A DNA stretch of 64,000 nucleotides, from positions 238,204-302,203 of the forward strand of contig NZ_JAEMHL010000005.1 of the NCBI RefSeq assembly GCF_016458305.1, written 5' to 3'. This document shows positions 34,221 to 42,778 of the stretch, in pieces (position 1 is the first letter of the stretch; the number at the start of each line of letters is the position of its first letter). The stretch is from Geomonas anaerohicana. Lineage in GTDB: Bacteria; Desulfobacterota; Desulfuromonadia; Geobacterales; Geobacteraceae. Position numbers and translations under genes: made by a program. The notes beneath the pieces are model-generated. The model was not told the DNA's origin. It was given only the letters and a program-made list of their open reading frames with translations, and did no database searches.

Positions 34221-35710
34221 GCATCCACCCCTTCGACAATTAACCCATCTAGTGTTTTTGTCAGCTCATCCATCTCCTTCCAGAACTCATAACCACCACG
34301 ATTCCACTGTTTCCATACTGACATCAAACTTTGAGATCCATCCAGGGCATCGGTAGTTATTTCAGTTCTCCGCACATAAAGCGGGATTGATAGGTTTGAG
34401 CTATTGGCGGTAATCTCGTCGAGAGTGGCAACCTTCGCAAACCCTGAAATATCCTGAAACGCTTGGTAGGCGGAAAGGATACTTGCCTGATGCTCCTGTT
34501 TGAGAAAGCTTTGCGCCCGCTCGCGTGTTACTTTTTCCAAGGCATCAATGAAAAGGACCTTACCTTGGCGCTCTTTTACCTTATTCTGACGACAGACAAC
34601 GATACATGACTCCATCGGAGAGTTATAAAAGAGGTTTGGTCCCAGGCCGATTACAGCCTCAACCAAATCAAGCGTAACCATCTTAGCCCGCATCGCCTGC
34701 TCTTCGTTGCGGAACAACACCCCGTGTGGCCAGAGAATGGCACTGCGCCCCTTCTTGCTTAGACTCTTTAGGATATGCTGAAAAAAGGCATAATCGGCCC
34801 GCCCTTGTGGAGGGACTCCAAGAATATTGCGGCCCCACTTGTCCGACTCAAACGCTGCCCTATCCCATTGCTTTATGGAATACGGTGGGTTTGCCAGCAC
34901 CACATCAAACTTCTTGAGCTGGTCGTTTTCGATAAGCTTTGGCTCAGCCAAGGTATCACCGCGGACGATCTGAAAATCTTCGATGCCATGCAAAAATAGA
35001 TTCATTCTTGCAATACCAGATGTCATCAAGTTCCGTTCTTGCCCGTAGAGCTTCAAGGTACGGTACTCGCCACCGGTCCTCTTTACCTCAGACAGAGCTG
35101 ACAAAAGCATCCCCCCTGTACCGCAAGTCGGATCATATATCGACTCACCAGGTTGTGGGTCTACCAGTTGTGTCATCAGGTGAACTACGGTGCGGTTGGT
35201 ATAAAATTCTGCCGCCGTATGACCGGAGTCATCGGCAAACTTCTTGATTAAGAACTCGTAGGCGTTCCCCAACTCGTCTTCCGGTACATTGGCAACCGAG
35301 AGAGTCTGTGTTGAGAAGTGCTCGATGAGGTCCTTAAAGGTCTCATCCGGTAAACGTTCCTTGTTGGTCCAGGGAGCATCACCAAATATTCCGGTAAGCA
35401 TATCGGGGTTTGCCGCCTCAATCGCTCTCATAGCGGATTGGATTGTCATTCCGACATTTTTTGGCGTTTGGCGGACATCGTTCCAATGGGAACCCGCAGG
35501 TAGCAGGAAACGGTGGTTTTCAGCAAAATCTCCACCAGATTCCACCATAGACTGCTGGTATTCTTCGTCAAAAACGTCCGAAATGCGTTTAAAGAACAGC
35601 AGCGGGAATATGAATTGCTTATAGTCACCGGCATCGATCAAGCCGCGCAAAAGGGTTGCCGCGCCCCACAGGTAGGATTCCAGTTCTTGTTGAGATATCC
35701 TAGAACTCAT
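34217..35710 (-). CDS. hsdM: Type I methylase HsdM (second copy)
   Basis: A 497-residue N6-adenine methyltransferase subunit. Motif I is 'IYDPTCGTGGMLLSAL' and motif IV 'VLANPPYSIKQW'. The N-terminal helical domain is 'LWGAATLLRGLIDAGDYKQF'. It is translationally coupled to hsdS by a 4-bp overlap, so it is probably the working partner of this HsdS. A HEPN gene lies directly upstream and a divergent second hsdM beyond that. Confidence 0.93.
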   Translation of the reverse strand: MSSRISQQELESYLWGAATLLRGLIDAGDYKQFIFPLLFFKRISDVFDEEYQQSMVESGGDFAENHRFLLPAGSHWNDVRQTPKNVGMTIQSAMRAIEAANPDMLTGIFGDAPWTNKERLPDETFKDLIEHFSTQTLSVANVPEDELGNAYEFLIKKFADDSGHTAAEFYTNRTVVHLMTQLVDPQPGESIYDPTCGTGGMLLSALSEVKRTGGEYRTLKLYGQERNLMTSGIARMNLFLHGIEDFQIVRGDTLAEPKLIENDQLKKFDVVLANPPYSIKQWDRAAFESDKWGRNILGVPPQGRADYAFFQHILKSLSKKGRSAILWPHGVLFRNEEQAMRAKMVTLDLVEAVIGLGPNLFYNSPMESCIVVCRQNKVKERQGKVLFIDALEKVTRERAQSFLKQEHQASILSAYQAFQDISGFAKVATLDEITANSSNLSIPLYVRRTEITTDALDGSQSLMSVWKQWNRGGYEFWKEMDELTKTLDGLIVEGVDA

Positions 35711-36178
35711 TTATTTGTCCTTGAGCAGGAGGGCTATAAATCGATCTGTAATTTTTTCTAGATCGTCTATCGACAATTCTGCCATCCATGTAATTTTGAA
35801 AGGTTTTCTTAGCTCTGTATTCCAAACCCTAAGCCCTGAAATCTCTCCATTGTTGTCTGGTAAAAATTCAATGTTGAAATGAGACACAGCATTCCTAAGC
35901 AGTCGAAGAAGCATTCGCAAGTCTCTTGGTTGCCGGTAGTCTCCCACAACACGAGGAATTGGCCAGCCAGTGGCAGCAAGCTCCTTGAGAGGCGTATTGG
36001 GAATTTCATCAAAGTATCGTTGCTGCGGGAATACCAGCAAGCCGAGCATTGAATTTATAAGCTGAGTAACTTCAAATACTGATAGCCCAGAATCATTTTT
36101 TATCTGTAAAAGCCGCAACGTCTCAAGATTTTGGCGTGTTCGTTTTGCAAAATCAGCAACAAGCTCCTCATACATCAT
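35711..36178 (-). CDS. HEPN-domain protein embedded in the hsd operon
   Basis: A 155-residue helical protein with the HEPN RNase motif R-x4-H (Arg95 in 'RLLRNAVSH', His100). The conserved 'FEVTQLINSMLGLLVFP' lies upstream. The pattern resembles the HEPN pEK499-p136 family. Its start overlaps the first hsdM stop by 4 bp (ATGA) and it ends 1 bp before the second hsdM, so it is co-translated with both. Known HEPN proteins are RNA-cleaving toxins or effectors. Here it may act as a fail-safe when restriction is lost, which is inference. Confidence 0.78.
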   Translation of the reverse strand: MMYEELVADFAKRTRQNLETLRLLQIKNDSGLSVFEVTQLINSMLGLLVFPQQRYFDEIPNTPLKELAATGWPIPRVVGDYRQPRDLRMLLRLLRNAVSHFNIEFLPDNNGEISGLRVWNTELRKPFKITWMAELSIDDLEKITDRFIALLLKDK

Positions 36179-37665
36179 TTTACCCAACCTCCAGCGGTCA
36201 TGAGCTTATCCAATCGGGCATCAGCCTCGCGACAACGCTCAAGTGCAGACTTAAAATCTTCAATCGCCTGCGGCAAGGGCGGAATATCCTCGTTTAGCGG
36301 CGGCAACACATACCGAGAAATATTGAGAGTCCAGTCCTCTGTCTTTATTTCGTCCGTTTTTACGATTCGCACACGGTCCTGTACATCTTTGAACTCTTGA
36401 AACCAGTTCAATATCTCCGCGCCGTTTTCCGGCTCAAGATAGTTTTGGGCTCTGCCACGACGGAATAAGCTAGAGGCATCAGCTATCATCACTCTGCCCT
36501 TGCGGGTAGTAGGTTTGCGCTTTCTTAGGACTAGGATGCAGGCGGCAAGGCTGGTGCCGTAAAAGAGATTTTGAGCAAGGCCGATAACCCCTTCAATAAG
36601 GTCCATTTCCAGCAGCTTGCGCCGGATTTCGCCCTCAGCTCCTTTACGGAATAATGCCCCCTGCGGCAGGACAACTGCCATGCGCCCGGTTCCTTGAGCC
36701 ATGGACTTGACCATATGCTGTACCCAGGCAAAATCACCACAACCTGAAGGTGGCATGCCTGCAAAGTTACGTCCAAACGGGTCATCAAGCCACACTTCCT
36801 CGCCCCATTTTTCAAGTGAGAATGGCGGATTGGCGATGACGCAATCGAATTTGGCAAGTTGATCACCCTCGAAGAACGCAGGGTTCCGAAGTGTATCACC
36901 GCGAACAATCTTGAAATCTTCAACCCCATGCAAAAACAGGTTCATGCGGGCAATTGCAGATGTCGTTAGATTTTTTTCCTGCCCGTACAGCTTTCCCCAA
37001 AGCCGCTTAGTGTCGCCATGCATTTCGTGCACATGCTGAAGTGCAGCGAGTAACATCCCACCCGTCCCACAAGCAGGGTCGTAGATGCTCTCATTCTCCT
37101 TGGGATCTAACATGTCCACCATGAGCCGCACTACACTTCGAGGCGTATAGAACTCACCTGCCTTTTTGTTGGTAGCGTCGGCAAACTTCTTGATCAGGAA
37201 TTCATAGGCGTCACCCAAAACATCTGTGGCGACGTGGCTGTTGCCAAGAGGAAGGCTTGAAAAATGCTCAAAAAGGTCTTTCAGCAATCCGTCGGTTAGA
37301 CGGTCCTTGTTTGACCACTGTGCATCACCAAAAACGCCATACAGCGTCTCTGGATTGGATTTTTCGATCTCCCGCAAAGCTCGCTGTAGCGCAGTCCCAA
37401 CATTGGCAGGTGTCTCTCTGACATCTTGCCAGTGACATCCCTCCGGGACCTGGAACCTATGTGACTCGGGAAACATAGCAAGCCCAGGGTCGCCCATCTC
37501 TTCGGATATTTCTTGAAACTCCTCATCCCAGACATCGCAAATGCGCTTAAAAAATAGGAGCGGGAAAATATAAGTTTTGAAGTCGGCGGCGTCTACCGTT
37601 CCACGAAGGATATTGGCCGATTCCCACAAATGGTTCTCAAGTTGGTCAAGCGAGGTAGTTGTCAT
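36175..37665 (-). CDS. hsdM: Type I methylase HsdM (first copy)
   Basis: A 496-residue HsdM with motif I 'IYDPACGTGGMLLAAL' and motif IV 'VIANPPFSLEKW' (NPPF rather than the NPPY of the second copy). Overall organisation is the same, but the two proteins differ throughout, so this is not a recent duplication. It is the first gene of the operon hsdM-HEPN-hsdM-hsdS-hsdR. No second HsdS accompanies it. It may form a mixed complex with the single HsdS, or be the relic of a second system. Confidence 0.92.
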   Translation of the reverse strand: MTTTSLDQLENHLWESANILRGTVDAADFKTYIFPLLFFKRICDVWDEEFQEISEEMGDPGLAMFPESHRFQVPEGCHWQDVRETPANVGTALQRALREIEKSNPETLYGVFGDAQWSNKDRLTDGLLKDLFEHFSSLPLGNSHVATDVLGDAYEFLIKKFADATNKKAGEFYTPRSVVRLMVDMLDPKENESIYDPACGTGGMLLAALQHVHEMHGDTKRLWGKLYGQEKNLTTSAIARMNLFLHGVEDFKIVRGDTLRNPAFFEGDQLAKFDCVIANPPFSLEKWGEEVWLDDPFGRNFAGMPPSGCGDFAWVQHMVKSMAQGTGRMAVVLPQGALFRKGAEGEIRRKLLEMDLIEGVIGLAQNLFYGTSLAACILVLRKRKPTTRKGRVMIADASSLFRRGRAQNYLEPENGAEILNWFQEFKDVQDRVRIVKTDEIKTEDWTLNISRYVLPPLNEDIPPLPQAIEDFKSALERCREADARLDKLMTAGGWVK

Positions 37666-37831
37666 CGTTTCGGTTACGACCTTTAGGGATTCATTAAAAC
37701 ATAATTACGCTGGCAAATGGTATAGCCCGTTACCAGTACCAAAAAACCGGCTAAATAGCCATTGAAATCAGCCCTGCTGGCCGCAACGAGAAAGACCCCA
37801 TTGACCGTTTCGGGTCGCAGGGGCCTCATTC

Positions 37832-38605
37832 TCAAATTCCTACCACTCGTCGCAATGACTTCTTCCACTGGACCTTGGGGAGGTCTTTGAGGTGATCGTA
37901 CAGCAGCTTTATGTTTGCGTCGCTTTGAAACTCCCGAATGAACTGAGCTGCTTTCTCGTTTGCCGGCTCCGCCATGTCAACCCTGTCGTCGATGTCGTCC
38001 ATTTTTCCGAACCAGATGGACTCGGTAATCGTTGGGGTAAGGGTCTCGTAAAGCGCAATAGCTTCTCGATAGCCTTCTAGCATAGGCTCCGCGCTCACAC
38101 TTGTCTGAAACCCGGCATCAAATGCATATTTTAGAGCAGCGACCCGTTCTTGGGGCCTCGGAGCACCCGGTTCCCAGAATTTGCATACACGTTCATTTAA
38201 GCTGCCGATGGTGAACCGGAAAAGAATGCTGTCCTTGTACGCTGCAAACGAGTCGCATATCGACTGTATGCATGTCATACGTGGTTTGGAGACGATTAAC
38301 ACCCGATTCCTGGCATTAAGGATGTTTCGGAGCGTCGCCATGTATGTCGTCAGGTTGTTGTCGGTGATGTCGTGCATGGTCGGGAACATAACCATGTCGT
38401 CAACGGTCTCTTCGATCTTTACCTTTGCCGGGTTGACCTGCTCCTCCGTCCACTTGCTTTTGTCGGCGATCATCTCGGTTTTGACGGCTATGTCCCGTGC
38501 GTAGCAGTACTTACACCCGTTCAGGCAGCCGGTGCCGATATTGTAACTGTAAGGTGCCCATTCGCCGACACGGGACCCAGGTTTTGCTTCGTTGAACTTG
38601 TTCAT
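37832..38605 (-). CDS. Radical SAM protein, photoproduct-lyase-like
   Basis: A 257-residue radical SAM enzyme with the cluster motif CxxxCxxC in 'GTGCLNGCKYCYARDIA' near residues 27-37. Later regions 'LIVSKPRMTCIQ', 'RFTIGSLNERVCKFWEPGAP' and 'SVSAEPMLEGY' are typical of the Rv2578c/phage Gp37-Gp68/SplB-like group. The substrate is unknown, possibly a nucleic acid base. AGGG precedes the ATG. It lies between the ATPase of the replication arm and the hsd operon, separated from the latter by 166 bp. Confidence 0.8.
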   Translation of the reverse strand: MNKFNEAKPGSRVGEWAPYSYNIGTGCLNGCKYCYARDIAVKTEMIADKSKWTEEQVNPAKVKIEETVDDMVMFPTMHDITDNNLTTYMATLRNILNARNRVLIVSKPRMTCIQSICDSFAAYKDSILFRFTIGSLNERVCKFWEPGAPRPQERVAALKYAFDAGFQTSVSAEPMLEGYREAIALYETLTPTITESIWFGKMDDIDDRVDMAEPANEKAAQFIREFQSDANIKLLYDHLKDLPKVQWKKSLRRVVGI

Positions 38606-38663
38606 ATTCCCTCCATTGGGTTAGTTCGGGGAAGGAAGTTGCCTTCCCGCCCCTTGGGATGTT

Positions 38664-40532
38664 TCACTGCTTAGGTTTGGCCCACTTGATGAGAAGTCGT
38701 TTTTTGGGCGGTTCCGTATCGATGGCTTCCGTGATCTTTGCTGCCCCTTCACCACTGATGAGGTCGAGGTATTGCTTGTGCCGCTCTTCCTCTGTCGTGG
38801 CTAGAAATTCGCTACCACTCTCTACCAATTTCAAAACTGATTGTTCTGCCGCGTCATTTTCAGTAGGGAACCCAGTGTCGTCTGCTTCACTCTCGACCGA
38901 CTCCCTACCTTCTGATATGCCGGTTTCATGCAATTCTTCGTCTGTTGTAGCGAGTGGTAGGGGATCCTCTGACAGTACCGGGGCAAGCAAACCGTACTGT
39001 TCCTTGAGTCGGTTTAGTTCTTGGATAGTGATAATTGCACGGGACCGCCCGTTTACTGCTTTGGTCTTTATACTCAACGATTGGATACGCTTCCCTACTT
39101 TCTGCGGCGATACCTGGTATTGCACCGGCTTACCAAGGTTGAGCTGAGTGCGAATTTCCTCAACCGGTATCTCTGTTGGTAGATTGCCGTCAAATCGGGC
39201 GATCTTGGCGATGGCGGCGATAAGCTGCCCTTCGATAGTATCCTTCTTGTCCTCAATCTTCTGCCCTGACATCTCCAGAAGGACGCGCTTCATCTGCTCG
39301 AAGGCTACTGGGGCAATCATTTGTGCCAACTGGAAAAGAGGTTCGCTGATGTCCCAGAGTCTCCCACTTATGCCGGGGATCGGCTCAACGTATGGTAGTT
39401 GCTTATCCATCATTCTGGCACGGAACGCCGTGAGGCTATCCCTGAAGGGTAATCCCATCGCAGGGGTTAGATTCTCGTACCGTCCCGGTTTGTTGGGCAT
39501 AGATATTGAGAGGCACCTGCTCTCGAAGGTGATATTGGCTGGTTCGTTGGTCGCCACTATCGTGCTGCCGAAGACGTCAAAGTATTCCTGGTCGGCAATC
39601 GGCCCTTTGTCTGGATTGAGAACCCTGACAACTTGAGTACCCTTTTCAAACCGACCCAAAAGGATGTCCTGAGCGCCTTCGCCCTTCTCGGCGGATTTCC
39701 ATAGGTCCGTAACATCGAAAAAGATGGTTGCGTTAAAGTGCTGGGCAAACCTGATAACGTTTGCTGGGCGAATATCTACCAAGTGCAGGCCACGATACGA
39801 TGTAGCAAGCATGGTCTTGGCGGTACGGCTCTTTCCACGTTCGGCCACTGCATAAAAATAGATCACGGGGATATAACGCACATCCGGGTGGTCCTGCATA
39901 TACGACAACAAAACGGAAAGGACGATTATCGGCCATACATCGTCTTCCAGGTAAGAGAACCGCTTGAAAAAGGCAAGAAGGTCCTCGTAAAGTTTGGTGT
40001 CGTCAGTGTCCTTGTATTGGCTGATTACCCGCTCGGCGTTTGGTATGGGGAACTTGATGTACCTCGTACCTGGTGGCTCATAGACTGTCCCGTCGTCATC
40101 GACCCAAGTGTTTTCCAGCCGCAATCCGCCGTCGTCCTTGACGAGGTACCGGACTTTCCCAGCCTCGTCCTTTACAAGGTCAACCAAACCGGGGAATACC
40201 GCCTTCAAAGGTAGATCTTCATCCATGTCGGCTTCATCCCCTGTCGGTGTAAAGGCGGCGACCTGCTTCATCTGCTTAGAAATAGCAGGCTTAGCCACAC
40301 CAAGGACTTTAGCGAGCTTCCCGATATATGTGTCCTGTACGATGGCGCTCTTCTCCTCTGCGATTGCCTCAAGAACGGCCTGGTGGTCCTCAATCGTCGC
40401 AGCGATGATAAGGTCGTCTATGCTTGGTGCCGAGGCTGTGGTCGCCGTCGTTATCGCGTCCTCCAGCGGTTTAGTTGATTCAAGCGAGGCCGTCGGTGCG
40501 ACCTGCTCAGTTTTCTGGTCTTCTATTTCCAC
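38664..40532 (-). CDS. AAA-like ATPase/helicase of the element
   Basis: A 622-residue protein. An N-terminal low-complexity Thr/Ala/Glu segment precedes an HTH-like stretch ('IGKLAKVLGVAKPAISKQMK'). The ATPase domain has a variant P-loop 'YAVAERGKSRTAKTML' and a Walker B-like 'ATIFFDVTDLW', followed by 'VATNEPAN'. The C-terminal tail is acidic and repetitive (two LATTxEE units). Similar proteins act as replicative helicase or primase-helicase in integrative elements. It lies near the iterons and the Rep-like gene. Exact family uncertain. Confidence 0.65.
   Translation of the reverse strand: MEIEDQKTEQVAPTASLESTKPLEDAITTATTASAPSIDDLIIAATIEDHQAVLEAIAEEKSAIVQDTYIGKLAKVLGVAKPAISKQMKQVAAFTPTGDEADMDEDLPLKAVFPGLVDLVKDEAGKVRYLVKDDGGLRLENTWVDDDGTVYEPPGTRYIKFPIPNAERVISQYKDTDDTKLYEDLLAFFKRFSYLEDDVWPIIVLSVLLSYMQDHPDVRYIPVIYFYAVAERGKSRTAKTMLATSYRGLHLVDIRPANVIRFAQHFNATIFFDVTDLWKSAEKGEGAQDILLGRFEKGTQVVRVLNPDKGPIADQEYFDVFGSTIVATNEPANITFESRCLSISMPNKPGRYENLTPAMGLPFRDSLTAFRARMMDKQLPYVEPIPGISGRLWDISEPLFQLAQMIAPVAFEQMKRVLLEMSGQKIEDKKDTIEGQLIAAIAKIARFDGNLPTEIPVEEIRTQLNLGKPVQYQVSPQKVGKRIQSLSIKTKAVNGRSRAIITIQELNRLKEQYGLLAPVLSEDPLPLATTDEELHETGISEGRESVESEADDTGFPTENDAAEQSVLKLVESGSEFLATTEEERHKQYLDLISGEGAAKITEAIDTEPPKKRLLIKWAKPKQ
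38811..38960. repeat. Copy of the cassette repeat ends inside the ATPase gene
   Basis: GCTACCACTCTCTACC (38811-38826) and GTAGCGAGTGGTAG (38947-38960) face each other, and the second is identical to 14 bp of copy A's right end. They lie in the acidic C-terminal coding part of the ATPase gene without breaking its frame. Confidence 0.5.
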
Positions 40533-40604
40533 TTATAAGCTCCTTTCAAGATATGCTGAGGTGTCGGTTGGGTAGGGTGTCTGTAAAAAATGTCAGAACT
40601 CTGG

Positions 40605-40799
40605 TTAGATCCCGGTGCTGATAAAATGATCGTTGATCCAACTCTGAACGTCGCTGGTTCGATACCTGATGGCCCTTCCCATTTTGACGTATGGTATTCC
40701 GGTACCCTTAAATCTGGACATTTCGAACCATGCTGCGCTCATGCCTGTCCATTCGACTACCTGTTGCTGTGTCATCAACCTGTCAATGTGTTCGCCCAT
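40605..40799 (-). CDS. Small HTH_17 regulator
   Basis: A 64-residue MerR-like HTH protein ('LMTQQQVVEWTGMSAAWFEM', 'GIPYVKMGRAIRYRTSDVQS'). AGGGAGAAC supports ATG 40799; a longer frame overlaps the terminator at 40844-40873. It sits at the edge of the iteron region, just ahead of the ATPase gene. It may regulate replication or excision. Confidence 0.75.
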   Translation of the reverse strand: MGEHIDRLMTQQQVVEWTGMSAAWFEMSRFKGTGIPYVKMGRAIRYRTSDVQSWINDHFISTGI

Positions 40800-40843
40800 G
40801 CTAAGTTCTCCCTTGTTTTGTTGGTTATTTAGTTTAAATACGC

Positions 40844-40873
40844 AAAAAGACCTTCCTGTTTCCAAGAAGGTCT
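40844..40873 (-). terminator. Terminator upstream of the HTH gene
   Basis: On the minus strand AGACCTTC/GAAGGTCT forms an 8-bp stem followed by TTTTT. It ends transcription coming from the iteron region. Confidence 0.75.
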
Positions 40874-40883
40874 CTCAACGCAT

Positions 40884-41292
40884 CCACAAATAGCACCTAT
40901 TTCATTTTATAAAGGTATTTGATAATATGAATAACTCGCAAAGCCATCCACGAATAACCCAAAAAATGTAGTTATGTTCAATGCCTTGCCACAGAAATCA
41001 ATAAAACGGTCCCCAAATAGCACAAAAAAAGGCACAGCTGATTGGCTGCACCTTTTCTGTTGGATTTTGGCTTTCAAGTAACCCCAAATAGCACCGTTTA
41101 GTAAGAAAACATGGTTAAATCTCTGCCCCATAGGCCGATTTAAAAAATCCCCAATCCATATTCATAATTCTATATTTGTAAAAAATCCCCCGGGCAGCAC
41201 GATTTGTTTGGATTTCTATTTTTTATTTGCTCCCAGATAGCACATGATCTGGTTTTGGGGATATGTGTTTCATATCTTACCACAAATAGCAC
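40884..41292. repeat. Dispersed iteron array, candidate replication origin
   Basis: The 13-mer CCMCAAATAGCAC appears at 40884-40896, 41011-41023, 41082-41094 and 41280-41292. Near copies lie at 41231-41243 (TCCCAGATAGCAC) and 41188-41200 (CCCCGGGCAGCAC), all in the same orientation. The surrounding DNA is AT-rich and non-coding. The array lies just downstream of a Rep-like gene, as expected for an iteron-controlled origin, although the spacing is irregular. Confidence 0.7.
41027..41056 (-). terminator. Hairpin inside the iteron region
   Basis: On the minus strand AAAAGG and CAGC segments pair with GCTG and CCTTTT around a small internal loop, and the hairpin is followed by a T run. A likely terminator for the Rep-like transcript. 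Confidence 0.5.
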
Positions 41293-41434
41293 AAACCCAT
41301 TTGATAGAAATGAAAATCAAAAAACATGAGTAATTCATGTGTGTTAGTGTCCTTGCCATGGGTGTGATGCCTGGTGTCAAAATCAGAGCACGTAATGCAT
41401 CTATCTCCATGCTGGTATAAATAACCCCATCCTC

Positions 41435-42778
41435 TCAGTATTCATCTACTTCCTCGATGTTGTAAGAATCAAAAGCTGTGATTTTATCAATAGTTGCTTG
41501 TGCTTTGCTGTGTGTTGCTAGCTCTTGATAGGATGCAAATGTCGGTGTGAGCACCCCTATGACATCTATGGCGTTTTCATCTGGCTCAAACCACCAATAC
41601 GACTTGTAAAATTTACCTGCACGACTAGCAGGTTCAAGGCCACTACTCACGACCACATCCTCAACCTTCCTCGCTAGGCAGTTACTTTCGTTGGTAGCCT
41701 TTTTACCTGTAGATTTGTAATCCAAACGATAGACAAAGCATGAGTTTGTGGCTGAATATTGTGCCGGAAAGCAGGGTGGATTGTCGTACAATGGCGATCC
41801 AAACTTAATCACTGGAGTTGTTTTTAATACTTTTTTTAATCCGATGCTAAATGTTTTGTCACGTTTGTCCTTGCTATGCTTTATAGCCAGATTAAGACCA
41901 ACACGTAAGTCTGGGTGGATCTTTTTCATGGCATTAAAAGCGGCCAGTCTGCTCATGTACTTTGATTGCGCATTTTTTTGTATTTCAGTTGGTTTCTTTT
42001 TTTGGATTTTTGGGGTTATATCAGGATTTTCATCGATTGCTGAATTATGCCTATTGCTAGCTGTGCTGCTGGAAGTCTCATAGTCGCCTATGGCTGATAA
42101 TGAAACGTTCAAGAAACCACTCTTTTGTAAATCCGTCGATACTGCGATGGTCTCTCTTTCTGATAGATCTAATACATTAAGTAATTGGTCGCCCACGTGG
42201 TAGCCACTCATGCTACCTTTGCGGAAAACTACACCGTTGATCTTGAAGGTTGTATCAATCTGGGTCGTAATAGATGCAAATTTATAGTTGACCCCTGCGT
42301 GTTTCCTGTTGAAATATTTGTGCATTAGTAAAAATAACCGAGCATGATTGTCACGGTTAAATTTTAAAAAATATTTTAGAGGCGAGATTTTGTCTCCGTT
42401 ACACCCCACAAGGTCATTCATAAGCCAAACCTGGTGATTATATTCAGACTCAAACCAGCCACGTACCCAGCCAACATCGTGTTTGTCAGCAGGCAAAGAT
42501 CCAGTTTCCTTGAACATCCATTCGCCGCAAGAGTAAAGTAACCTTTGCTCGGCATGCTCCATATTTCTAAGCCGCTTTACGGCTTGATCAATTTTTGTCT
42601 GACCGACACCAAGCCGCTCTTTTATTGTCTTATGTCCGACGCCGGAATAAAATCCGTGTCTATCCGTATATTTTGAAATAACCAGATAGGTGCATATTTC
42701 CAAGGCTGTAGCTTGATGCATCAACAGGACATCGATAGCAGCTCTTTGAATGAAGAATACATTTTTCACTTTGGTCAT
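41435..42778 (-). CDS. Replication-initiator-like protein
   Basis: A 447-residue protein with a winged-helix-like N-terminal domain ('LEICTYLVISKYTDRHGFYS', 'HKTIKERLGVGQTKIDQAVK'). A basic middle linker with 'KIQKKKPTEIQKNAQSKY' separates a C-terminal domain of unknown type. No named family is certain. The call as initiator rests on the HTH domain, the iterons just downstream and the 4-bp overlap (ATGA) with the integrase gene. It could instead be a transcriptional regulator of the element. Confidence 0.5.
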   Translation of the reverse strand: MTKVKNVFFIQRAAIDVLLMHQATALEICTYLVISKYTDRHGFYSGVGHKTIKERLGVGQTKIDQAVKRLRNMEHAEQRLLYSCGEWMFKETGSLPADKHDVGWVRGWFESEYNHQVWLMNDLVGCNGDKISPLKYFLKFNRDNHARLFLLMHKYFNRKHAGVNYKFASITTQIDTTFKINGVVFRKGSMSGYHVGDQLLNVLDLSERETIAVSTDLQKSGFLNVSLSAIGDYETSSSTASNRHNSAIDENPDITPKIQKKKPTEIQKNAQSKYMSRLAAFNAMKKIHPDLRVGLNLAIKHSKDKRDKTFSIGLKKVLKTTPVIKFGSPLYDNPPCFPAQYSATNSCFVYRLDYKSTGKKATNESNCLARKVEDVVVSSGLEPASRAGKFYKSYWWFEPDENAIDVIGVLTPTFASYQELATHSKAQATIDKITAFDSYNIEEVDEY

